A stretch of 20,000 bases of DNA, from NCBI GenBank assembly GCA_030435675.1, contig JAUCMV010000045.1:1-20000 (forward strand), read 5' to 3'. Of the stretch, positions 1-10,500 are shown one piece after another (position 1 is the first letter of the stretch; the number at the start of each line of letters is the position of its first letter). A model generated the notes under the pieces. It made no database searches. It was not told where the DNA came from and saw nothing but the letters and a program-made list of their open reading frames with translations. The position numbers and the translations under genes were made by a program. This DNA comes from Steinernema hermaphroditum (lineage: Eukaryota; Nematoda; Chromadorea; Rhabditida; Steinernematidae).

Positions 1-149
1 CTGCTGTCTCGAATTGAAAGTTTTGCAGGAAACTAAGATAGTCCACAGTAATCCCAACGGGAATAGGCGCGTTCGATCAGGCTCGTGCAGTTCTACAAGA
101 TCCAATCATAAAAATGCTATGGTACTTTGGAGCAGGAGGGTCAGATGCA

Positions 150-179
150 GAGCTCTTTGGTATGAGCAAGGCCCTGCTG
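150..179 (+). other. Variable window of the monomer (first complete example)
   Basis: This is the roughly 30 bp stretch in which almost all block A polymorphism lies. It has a small set of alternative states: GAGCTC or GAACTC; CTTTG, CTTTGG or CTTGG; TATGAGC or TATGAAC; and GGCCCTGCTG, GGGCCCTGCTG or GGCCCTATCTG. Of the 61 junctions in block A I count 25 with GAGCT, all followed by a GCTG form; 22 with GAACTC followed by CTATCTG; and 14 with GAACTC followed by CTGCTG. GAGCTC never joins CTATCTG in block A. One junction near 6012-6035 carries the hybrid GGGCCTATGCTG. In block C the two halves do combine. Whether the window binds a protein or simply marks conversion tracts cannot be told from the sequence. 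Confidence 0.8.
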
Positions 180-345
180 TCTCGAATTGAAAGTTTTGCA
201 GGAAACTAAGATAGTCCACAGTAATCCCAACGGGAATAGGCGCGTTCGATCAGGCTCGTGCAGTTCTACAAGATCCAATCATAAAAATGCTATGGTACTT
301 TGGAGCAGGAGGGTCAGATGCAGAGCTCTTTGTATGAACAAGGCC
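174..345 (+). repeat. Representative satellite monomer (172 bp form)
   Basis: This single unit, phased from CTGCTGTCTC to the base before the next CTGCTGTCTC, matches the block A consensus. In order it holds the GAATTGAAAG segment, a weak dyad (AGTTT, six-base loop, AAACT; at 19-23 and 30-34 in the first copy), the AAGATAGTCC anchor, the CpG cluster from AACGGG to GCTCGTG, the segment GATCCAATCATAAAAATG, GGAGCAGGAGGG, and finally the variable window from GAGCTC or GAACTC to the next unit. The 173 bp form arises from one extra base in the variable window: CCCTATCTG instead of CCCTGCTG, GGGCCC instead of GGCCC, or TTTGG instead of TTTG. The phase chosen is arbitrary. Confidence 0.95.
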
Positions 346-2562
346 CTGCTGTCTCGAATTGAAAGTTTTGCAGGAAACTAAGATAGTCCACAGTAATCCC
401 AACGGGAATAGGCGCGTTCGATCAGGCTCGTGCAGTTCTACAAGATCCAATCATAAAAATGCTATGGTACTTTGGAGCAGGAGGGTCAGATGCAGAGCTC
501 TTTGTATGAACAAGGCCCTGCTGTCTCGAATTGAAAGTTTTGCAGGAAACTAAGATAGTCCACAGGAAATCCCAACGGGAATAGGCGCGTTCGATCAGGC
601 TCGTGCAGTTCTACAAGATCCAATCATAAAAATGCTATGGTACTTTGGAGCAGGAGGGTCAGATGCAGAGCTATTTGTATGAGCAAGGCCCTGCTGTCTC
701 GAATTGAAAGTTTTGCAGGAAACTAAGATAGTCCACAGTAATCCCAACGGGAATAGGCGCGTTCGATCAGGCTCGTGCAGTTCTACAAGATCCAATCATA
801 AAAATGCTATGGTACTTTGGAGCAGGAGGGTCAGATGCAGAGCTCTTGGTATGAACAAGGCCCTGCTGTCTCGAATTGAAAGTTTTGCAGGAAACTAAGA
901 TAGTCCACAGAAATCCCAACGGGAATAGGCGCGTTCGATCAGGCTCGTGCAGTTCTACAAGATCCAATCATAAAAATGCTATGGTACTTTGGAGCAGGAG
1001 GGTCAGATGCAGAACTCTTTGTATGAACAAGGCCCTATCTGTCTCGAATTGAAAGTTTTGCAGGAAACTAAGATAGTCCACAGTAATCCCAACGGGAATA
1101 GGCGCGTTCGATCAGGCTCGTGCAGTTCTACAAGATCCAATCATAAAAATGCTATGGTACTTTGGAGCAGGAGGGTCAGATGCAGAGCTCTTGGTATGAG
1201 CAAGGGCCCTGCTGTCTCGAATTGAAAGTTTTGCAGGAAACTAAGATAGTCCACAGTAATCCCAACGGGAATAGGCGCGTTCGATCAGGCTCGTGCAGTT
1301 CTACAAGATCCAATCATAAAAATGCTATGGTACTTTGGAGCAGGAGGGTCAGATGCAGAGCTCTTTGTATGAGCAAGGGCCCTGCTGTCTCGAATTGAAA
1401 GTTTTGCAGGAAACTAAGATAGTCCACAGTAATCCCAACGGGAATAGGCGCGTTCGATCAGGCTCGTGCAGTTCTACAAGATCCAATCATAAAAATGCTA
1501 TGGTACTTTGGAGCAGGAGGGTCAGATGCAGAACTCTTTGTATGAGCAAGGCCCTGCTGTCTCGAATTGAAAGTTTTGCAGGAAACTAAGATAGTCCACA
1601 GTAATCCCAACGGGAATAGGCGCGTTCGATCAGGCTCGTGCAGTTCTACAAGATCCAATCATAAAAATGCTATGGTACTTTGGAGCAGGAGGGTCAGATG
1701 CAGAACTCTTTGTATGAGCAAGGGCCCTGCTGTCTCGAATTGAAAGTTTTGCAGGAAACTAAGATAGTCCACAGTAATCCCAACGGGAATAGGCGCGTTC
1801 GATCAGGCTCGTGCAGTTCTACAAGATCCAATCATAAAAATGCTATGGTACTTTGGAGCAGGAGGGTCAGATCAGAGCTCTTGGTATGAGCAAGGCCCTG
1901 CTGTCTCGAATTGAAAGTTTTGCAGGAAACTAAGATAGTCCACAGTAATCCCAACGGGAATAGGCGCGTTCGATCAGGCTCGTGCAGTTCTACAAGATCC
2001 AATCATAAAAATGCTATGGTACTTTGGAGCAGGAGGGTCAGATGCAGAACTCTTTGTATGAACAAGGCCCTGCTGTCTCGAATTGAAAGTTTTGCAGGAA
2101 ACTAAGATAGTCCACAGTAATCCCAACGGGAATAGGCGCGTTCGATCAGGCTCGTGCAGTTCTACAAGATCCAATCATAAAAATGCTATGGTACTTTGGA
2201 GCAGGAGGGTCAGATGCAGAACTCTTTGTATGAGCAAGGCCCTGCTGTCTCGAATTGAAAGTTTTGCAGGAAACTAAGATAGTCCACAGTAATCCCAACG
2301 GGAATAGGCGCGTTCGATCAGGCTCGTGCAGTTCTACAAGATCCAATCATAAAAATGCTATGGTACTTTGGAGCAGGAGGGTCAGATGCAGAGCTCTTTG
2401 TATGAACAAGGCCCTGCTGTCTCGAATTGAAAGTTTTGCAGGAAACTAAGATAGTCCACAGTAATCCCAACGGGAATAGGCGCGTTCGATCAGGCTCGTG
2501 CAGTTCTACAAGATCCAATCATAAAAATGCTATGGTACTTTGGAGCAGGAGGGTCAGATGCA

Positions 2563-4113
2563 GAGCTCTTTGGTTGAGCAAGGCCCTGCTGTCTCGAATT
2601 GAAAGTTTTGCAGGAAACTAAGATAGTCCACAGTAATCCCAACGGGAATAGGCGCGTTCGATCAGGCTCGTGCAGTTCTACAAGATCCAATCATAAAAAT
2701 GCTATGGTACTTTGGAGCAGGAGGGTCAGATGCAGAACTCTTTGTATGAACAAGGCCCTGCTGTCTCGAATTGAAAGTTTTGCAGGAAACTAAGATAGTC
2801 CACAGTAATCCCAACGGGAATAGGCGCGTTCGATCAGGCTCGTGCAGTTCTACAAGATCCAATCATAAAAATGCTATGGTACTTTGGAGCAGGAGGGTCA
2901 GATGCAGAACTCTTTGCATGAACAAGGCCCTATCTGTCTCGAATTGAAAGTTTTGCAGGAAACTAAGATAGTCCACAGTAATCCCAACGGGAATAGGCGC
3001 GTTCGATCAGGCTCGTGCAGTTCTACAAGATCCAATCATAAAAATGCTATGGTACTTTGGAGCAGGAGGGTCAGATGCAGAGCTCTTTGTATGAACAAGG
3101 CCCTGCTGTCTCGAATTGAAAGTTTTGCAGGAAACTAAGATAGTCCACAGTAATCCCAACGGGAATAGGCGCGTTCGATCAGGCTCGTGCAGTTCTACAA
3201 GATCCAATCATAAAAATGCTATGGTACTTTGGAGCAGGAGGGTCAGATGCAGAACTCTTTGTATGAACAAGGCCCTGCTGTCTCGAATTGAAAGTTTTGC
3301 AGGAAACTAAGATAGTCCACAGTAATCCCAACGGGAATAGGCGCGTTCGATCAGGCTCGTGCAGTTCTACAAGATCCAATCATAAAAATGCTATGGTACT
3401 TTGGAGCAGGAGGGTCAGATGCAGAACTCTTTGTATGAACAAGGCCCTATCTGTCTCGAATTGAAAGTTTTGCAGGAAACTAAGATAGTCCACAGTAATC
3501 CCAACGGGAATAGGCGCGTTCGATCAGGCTCGTGCAGTTCTACAAGATCCAATCATAAAAATGCTATGGTACTTTGGAGCAGGAGGGTCAGATGCAGAGC
3601 TCTTTGTATGAACAAGGCCCTGCTGTCTCGAATTGAAAGTTTTGCAGGAAACTAAGATAGTCCACAGTAATCCCAACGGGAATAGGCGCGTTCGATCAGG
3701 CTCGTGCAGTTCTACAAGATCCAATCATAAAAATGCTATGGTACTTTGGAGCAGGAGGGTCAGATGCAGAACTCTTTGTATGAACAAGGCCCTGCTGTCT
3801 CGAATTGAAAGTTTTGCAGGAAACTAAGATAGTCCACAGTAATCCCAACGGGAATAGGCGCGTTCGATCAGGCTCGTGCAGTTCTACAAGATCCAATCAT
3901 AAAAATGCTATGGTACTTTGGAGCAGGAGGGTCAGATGCAGAACTCTTTGTATGAACAAGGCCCTATCTGTCTCGAATTGAAAGTTTTGCAGGAAACTAA
4001 GATAGTCCACAGTAATCCCAACGGGAATAGGCGCGTTCGATCAGGCTCGTGCAGTTCTACAAGATCCAATCATAAAAATGCTATGGTACTTTGGAGCAGG
4101 AGGGTCAGATGCA
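2563..4113 (+). repeat. Trimeric HOR, three 517 bp units
   Basis: The window states repeat in the order GAGCTC/CTGCTG, GAACTC/CTGCTG, GAACTC/CTATCTG. GAGCTC occurs at 2563, 3080 and 3597, spaced by exactly 517 bp, giving units 2563-3079, 3080-3596 and 3597-4113. The first unit differs slightly (TTTGGTTGAGC at its start, TTTGCATGAAC near 2915). The second and third appear the same in window states. The pattern is lost after 4113, where the next junction is GAACTCTTTGG. A three-monomer unit copied as a block is the simplest reading. Confidence 0.85.
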
Positions 4114-4974
4114 GAACTCTTTGGTATGAGCAAGGCCCTGCTGTCTCGAATTGAAAGTTTTGCAGGAAACTAAGATAGTCCACAGTAATCCCAACGGGAA
4201 TAGGCGCGTTCGATCAGGCTCGTGCAGTTCTACAAGATCCAATCATAAAAATGCTATGGTACTTTGGAGCAGGAGGGTCAGATGCAGAACTCTTTGTATG
4301 AACAAGGCCCTATCTGTCTCGAATTGAAAGTTTTGCAGGAAACTAAGATAGTCCACAGTAATCCCAACGGGATAGGCGCGTTCGATCAGGCTCGTGCAGT
4401 TCTACAAGATCCAATCATAAAAATGCTATGGTACTTTGGAGCAGGAGGGTCAGATGCAGAGCTCTTGGTATGAACAAGGCCCTGCTGTCTCGAATTGAAA
4501 GTTTTGCAGGAAACTAAGATAGTCCACAGTAATCCCAACGGGAATAGGCGCGTTCGATCAGGCTCGTGCAGTTCTACAAGATCCAATCATAAAAATGCTA
4601 TGGTACTTTGGAGCAGGAGGGTCAGATGCAGAACTCTTTGTATGAACAAGGCCCTGCTGTCTCGAATTGAAAGTTTTGCAGGAAACTAAGATAGTCCACA
4701 GTAATCCCAACGGGAATAGGCGCGTTCGATCAGGCTCGTGCAGTTCTACAAGATCCAATCATAAAAATGCTATGGTACTTTGGAGCAGGAGGGTCAGATG
4801 CAGAGCTCTTTGTATGAACAAGGCCCTGCTGTCTCGAATTGAAAGTTTTGCAGGAAACTAAGATAGTCCACAGTAATCCCAACGGGAATAGGCGCGTTCG
4901 ATCAGGCTCGTGCAGTTCTACAAGATCCAATCATAAAAATGCTATGGTACTTTGGAGCAGGAGGGTCAGATGCA

Positions 4975-5665
4975 GAGCTCTTTGTATGAACAAGGCCCTG
5001 CTGTCTCGAATTGAAAGTTTTGCAGGAAACTAAGATAGTCCACAGTAATCCCAACGGGAATAGGCGCGTTCGATCAGGCTCGTGCAGTTCTACAAGATCC
5101 AATCATAAAAATGCTATGGTACTTTGGAGCAGGAGGGTCAGATGCAGAACTCTTTGTATGAACAAGGCCCTATCTGTCTCGAATTGAAAGTTTTGCAGGA
5201 AACTAAGATAGTCCACAGTAATCCCAACGGGAATAGGCGCGTTCGATCAGGCTCGTGCAGTTCTACAAGATCCAATCATAAAAATGCTATGGTACTTTGG
5301 AGCAGGAGGGTCAGATGCAGAACTCTTTGTATGAGCAAGGCCCTATCTGTCTCGAATTGAAAGTTTTGCAGGAAACTAAGATAGTCCACAGTAATCCCAA
5401 CGGGAATAGGCGCGTTCGATCAGGCTCGTGCAGTTCTACAAGATCCAATCATAAAAATGCTATGGTACTTTGGAGCAGGAGGGTCAGATGCAGAACTCTT
5501 TGTATGAGCAAGGCCCTATCTGTCTCGAATTGAAAGTTTTGCAGGAAACTAAGATAGTCCACAGTAATCCCAACGGGAATAGGCGCGTTCGATCAGGCTC
5601 GTGCAGTTCTACAAGATCCAATCATAAAAATGCTATGGTACTTTGGAGCAGGAGGGTCAGATGCA
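4975..5665 (+). repeat. Tetrameric HOR unit, 691 bp
   Basis: One GAGCTC-type junction (4975) is followed by three GAACTC/CTATCTG junctions before the next GAGCTC at 5666. The length, 691 bp, and the order of states match the two tetramers at 9119-10500. Two of its three CTATCTG junctions carry TATGAGC rather than TATGAAC, so it is related to those units but not the same as them. Confidence 0.7.
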
Positions 5666-7047
5666 GAGCTCTTTGGTATGAGCAAGGCCCTGCTGTCTCG
5701 AATTGAAAGTTTTGCAGGAAACTAAGATAGTCCACAGTAATCCCAACGGGAATAGGCGCGTTCGATCAGGCTCGTGCAGTTCTACAAGATCCAATCATAA
5801 AAATGCTATGGTACTTTGGAGCAGGAGGGTCAGATGCAGAACTCTTTGTATGAACAAGGCCCTATCTGTCTCGAATTGAAAGTTTTGCAGGAAACTAAGA
5901 TAGTCCACAGTAATCCCAACGGGAATAGGCGCGTTCGATCAGGCTCGTGCAGTTCTACAAGATCCAATCATAAAAATGCTATGGTACTTTGGAGCAGGAG
6001 GGTCAGATGCAGAGCTCTTTGTATGAACAAGGGCCTATGCTGTCTCGAATTGAAAGTTTTGCAGGAAACTAAGATAGTCCACAGTAATCCCAACGGGAAT
6101 AGGCGCGTTCGATCAGGCTCGTGCAGTTCTACAAGATCCAATCATAAAAATGCTATGGTACTTTGGAGCAGGAGGGTCAGATGCAGAGCTCTTTGTATGA
6201 ACAAGGCCCTGCTGTCTCGAATTGAAAGTTTTGCAGGAAACTAAGATAGTCCACAGTAATCCCAACGGGAATAGGCGCGTTCGATCAGGCTCGTGCAGTT
6301 CTACAAGATCCAATCATAAAAATGCTATGGTACTTTGGAGCAGGAGGGTCAGATGCAGAACTCTTTGTATGAACAAGGCCCTGCTGTCTCGAATTGAAAG
6401 TTTTGCAGGAAACTAAGATAGTCCACAGTAATCCCAACGGGAATAGGCGCGTTCGATCAGGCTCGTGCAGTTCTACAAGATCCAATCATAAAAATGCTAT
6501 GGTACTTTGGAGCAGGAGGGTCAGATGCAGAACTCTTTGTATGAACAAGGCCCTGCTGTCTCGAATTGAAAGTTTTGCAGGAAACTAAGATAGTCCACAG
6601 TAATCCCAACGGGAATAGGCGCGTTCGATCAGGCTCGTGCAGTTCTACAAGATCCAATCATAAAAATGCTATGGTACTTTGGAGCAGGAGGGTCAGATGC
6701 AGAACTCTTTGGTATGAGCAAGGCCCTGCTGTCTCGAATTGAAAGTTTTGCAGGAAACTAAGATAGTCCACAGTAATCCCAACGGGAATAGGCGCGTTCG
6801 ATCAGGCTCGTGCAGTTCTACAAGATCCAATCATAAAAATGCTATGGTACTTTGGAGCAGGAGGGTCAGATGCAGAGCTCTTGGTATGAGCAAGGGCCCT
6901 GCTGTCTCGAATTGAAAGTTTTGCAGGAAACTAAGATAGTCCACAGTAATCCCAACGGGAATAGGCGCGTTCGATCAGGCTCGTGCAGTTCTACAAGATC
7001 CAATCATAAAAATGCTATGGTACTTTGGAGCAGGAGGGTCAGATGCA

Positions 7048-8083
7048 GAACTCTTTGTATGAACAAGGCCCTGCTGTCTCGAATTGAAAGTTTTGCAGGA
7101 AACTAAGATAGTCCACAGTAATCCCAACGGGAATAGGCGCGTTCGATCAGGCTCGTGCAGTTCTACAAGATCCAATCATAAAAATGCTATGGTACTTTGG
7201 AGCAGGAGGGTCAGATGCAGAACTCTTTGTATGAACAAGGCCCTATCTGTCTCGAATTGAAAGTTTTGCAGGAAACTAAGATAGTCCACAGTAATCCCAA
7301 CGGGAATAGGCGCGTTCGATCAGGCTCGTGCAGTTCTACAAGATCCAATCATAAAAATGCTATGGTACTTTGGAGCAGGAGGGTCAGATGCAGAACTCTT
7401 TTGTATGAACAAGGCCCTATCTGTCTCGAATTGAAAGTTTTGCAGGAAACTAAGATAGTCCACAGTAATCCCAACGGGAATAGGCGCGTTCGATCAGGCT
7501 CGTGCAGTTCTACAAGATCCAATCATAAAAATGCTATGGTACTTTGGAGCAGGAGGGTCAGATGCAGAGCTCTTTGTATGAGCAAAGGCCCTGCTGTCTC
7601 GAATTGAAAGTTTTGCAGGAAACTAAGATAGTCCACAGTAATCCCAACGGGAATAGGCGCGTTCGATCAGGCTCGTGCAGTTCTACAAGATCCAATCATA
7701 AAAATGCTATGGTACTTTGGAGCAGGAGGGTCAGATGCAGAACTCTTTGTATGAACAAGGCCCTATCTGTCTCGAATTGAAAGTTTTGCAGGAAACTAAG
7801 ATAGTCCACAGTAATCCCAACGGGAATAGGCGCGTTCGATCAGGCTCGTGCAGTTCTACAAGATCCAATCATAAAAATGCTATGGTACTTTGGAGCAGGA
7901 GGGTCAGATGCAGAACTTTGTATGAACAAGGCCCTATCTGTCTCGAATTGAAAGTTTTGCAGGAAACTAAGATAGTCCACAGTAATCCCAACGGGAATAG
8001 GCGCGTTCGATCAGGCTCGTGCAGTTCTACAAGATCCAATCATAAAAATGCTATGGTACTTTGGAGCAGGAGGGTCAGATGCA
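7048..8083 (+). repeat. Pair of trimeric HOR units (519 and 517 bp)
   Basis: Two successive three-monomer units each contain two GAACTC/CTATCTG junctions next to one GAGCTC or, in the first, GAACTC/CTGCTG start. GAGCTC lies at 7567 and 8084. Each unit has private indels: CTTTTG near 7398 in the first, AAAGGCCC near 7584 at the start of the second, and a two-base loss giving GAACTTTG near 7915 in the second. The trimer order differs from the one at 2563-4113, which suggests independent amplification. Confidence 0.7.
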
Positions 8084-9118
8084 GAGCTCTTTGGTATGAG
8101 CAAGGCCCTGCTGTCTCGAATTGAAAGTTTTGCAGGAAACTAAGATAGTCCACAGTAATCCCAACGGGAATAGGCGCGTTCGATCAGGCTCGTGCAGTTC
8201 TACAAGATCCAATCATAAAAATGCTATGGTACTTTGGAGCAGGAGGGTCAGATGCAGAACTCTTTGTATGAACAAGGCCCTATCTGTCTCGAATTGAAAG
8301 TTTTGCAGGAAACTAAGATAGTCCACAGTAATCCCAACGGGAATAGGCGCGTTCGATCAGGCTCGTGCAGTTCTACAAGATCCAATCATAAAAATGCTAT
8401 GGTACTTTGGAGCAGGAGGGTCAGATGCAGAACTCTTTGTATGAACAAGGCCCTGCTGTCTCGAATTGAAAGTTTTGCAGGAAACTAAGATAGTCCACAG
8501 TAATCCCAACGGGAATAGGCGCGTTCGATCAGGCTCGTGCAGTTCTACAAGATCCAATCATAAAAATGCTATGGTACTTTGGAGCAGGAGGGTCAGATGC
8601 AGAACTCTTTGTATGAACAAGGCCCTATCTGTCTCGAATTGAAAGTTTTGCAGGAAACTAAGATAGTCCACAGTAATCCCAACGGGAATAGGCGCGTTCG
8701 ATCAGGCTCGTGCAGTTCTACAAGATCCAATCATAAAAATGCTATGGTACTTTGGAGCAGGAGGGTCAGATGCAGAGCTCTTTGGTATGAGCAAGGCCCT
8801 GCTGTCTCGAATTGAAAGTTTTGCAGGAAACTAAGATAGTCCACAGTAATCCCAACGGGAATAGGCGCGTTCGATCAGGCTCGTGCAGTTCTACAAGATC
8901 CAATCATAAATGCTATGGTACTTTGGAGCAGGAGGGTCAGATGCAGAACTCTTTGTATGAACAAGGCCCTATCTGTCTCGAATTGAAAGTTTTGCAGGAA
9001 ACTAAGATAGTCCACAGTAATCCCAACGGGAATAGGCGCGTTCGATCAGGCTCGTGCAGTTCTACAAGATCCAATCATAAAAATGCTATGGTACTTTGGA
9101 GCAGGAGGGTCAGATGCA
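8084..9118 (+). repeat. Mixed tetramer (691 bp) plus dimer (344 bp)
   Basis: GAGCTC junctions at 8084, 8775 and 9119 delimit a 691 bp four-monomer unit and a 344 bp two-monomer unit. In the tetramer the middle GAACTC junction is followed by CTGCTG rather than CTATCTG. The dimer contains the two-base shortening of the A-run near 8908. This looks like a transition between the trimeric pattern upstream and the regular tetramers downstream. Confidence 0.6.
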
Positions 9119-10500
9119 GAGCTCTTTGTATGAACAAGGCCCTGCTGTCTCGAATTGAAAGTTTTGCAGGAAACTAAGATAGTCCACAGTAATCCCAACG
9201 GGAATAGGCGCGTTCGATCAGGCTCGTGCAGTTCTACAAGATCCAATCATAAAAATGCTATGGTACTTTGGAGCAGGAGGGTCAGATGCAGAACTCTTTG
9301 TATGAACAAGGCCCTATCTGTCTCGAATTGAAAGTTTTGCAGGAAACTAAGATAGTCCACAGTAATCCCAACGGGAATAGGCGCGTTCGATCAGGCTCGT
9401 GCAGTTCTACAAGATCCAATCATAAAAATGCTATGGTACTTTGGAGCAGGAGGGTCAGATGCAGAACTCTTTGTATGAACAAGGCCCTATCTGTCTCGAA
9501 TTGAAAGTTTTGCAGGAAACTAAGATAGTCCACAGTAATCCCAACGGGAATAGGCGCGTTCGATCAGGCTCGTGCAGTTCTACAAGATCCAATCATAAAA
9601 ATGCTATGGTACTTTGGAGCAGGAGGGTCAGATGCAGAACTCTTTGTATGAACAAGGCCCTATCTGTCTCGAATTGAAAGTTTTGCAGGAAACTAAGATA
9701 GTCCACAGTAATCCCAACGGGAATAGGCGCGTTCGATCAGGCTCGTGCAGTTCTACAAGATCCAATCATAAAAATGCTATGGTACTTTGGAGCAGGAGGG
9801 TCAGATGCAGAGCTCTTTGTATGAGCAAGGGCCCTGCTGTCTCGAATTGAAAGTTTTGCAGGAAACTAAGATAGTCCACAGTAATCCCAACGGGAATAGG
9901 CGCGTTCGATCAGGCTCGTGCAGTTCTCAAGATCCAATCATAAAAATGCTATGGTACTTTGGAGCAGGAGGGTCAGATGCAGAACTCTTTGTATGAACAA
10001 GGCCCTATCTGTCTCGAATTGAAAGTTTTGCAGGAAACTAAGATAGTCCACAGTAATCCCAACGGGAATAGGCGCGTTCGATCAGGCTCGTGCAGTTCTA
10101 CAAGATCCAATCATAAAAATGCTATGGTACTTTGGAGCAGGAGGGTCAGATGCAGAACTCTTTGTATGAACAAGGCCCTATCTGTCTCGAATTGAAAGTT
10201 TTGCAGGAAACTAAGATAGTCCACAGTAATCCCAACGGGAATAGGCGCGTTCGATCAGGCTCGTGCAGTTCTACAAGATCCAATCATAAAAATGCTATGG
10301 TACTTTGGAGCAGGAGGGTCAGATGCAGAACTCTTTGTATGAACAAGGCCCTATCTGTCTCGAATTGAAAGTTTTGCAGGAAACTAAGATAGTCCACAGT
10401 AATCCCAACGGGAATAGGCGCGTTCGATCAGGCTCGTGCAGTTCTACAAGATCCAATCATAAAAATGCTATGGTACTTTGGAGCAGGAGGGTCAGATGCA
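9119..10500 (+). repeat. Tetrameric HOR, two 691 bp units
   Basis: GAGCTC occurs at 9119, 9810 and 10501, exactly 691 bp apart. Inside each unit the three other junctions are all GAACTC/TATGAAC/CTATCTG. The second unit starts with GAGCAAGGGCCC and the first with GAACAAGGCCC. The second unit also has a one-base loss near 9927, compensated by the extra G at its start so that the length is unchanged. This is the most regular HOR of block A and lies directly against the boundary with diverged block B. Confidence 0.85.

Noticed and set aside
19..34. Hairpin AGTTT / AAACT as a functional structure
   Set aside because: A five-base stem with a six-base loop is weak and common by chance. It is noted in the monomer description only.
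95..125. CCAAT plus ATAAAA as a promoter in each monomer
   Set aside because: The two motifs are almost adjacent, far closer than in a real promoter. Both are short and A/T-rich enough to arise by chance.
5816..6244. Longest plus-strand open frame (142 residues), and similar ones near 7197, 7717, 17112, 18486 and 18833
   Set aside because: It spans two monomers only because the length variants bring the second copy into the same frame, and its protein is the monomer translated twice. There is no sign of selection on protein.
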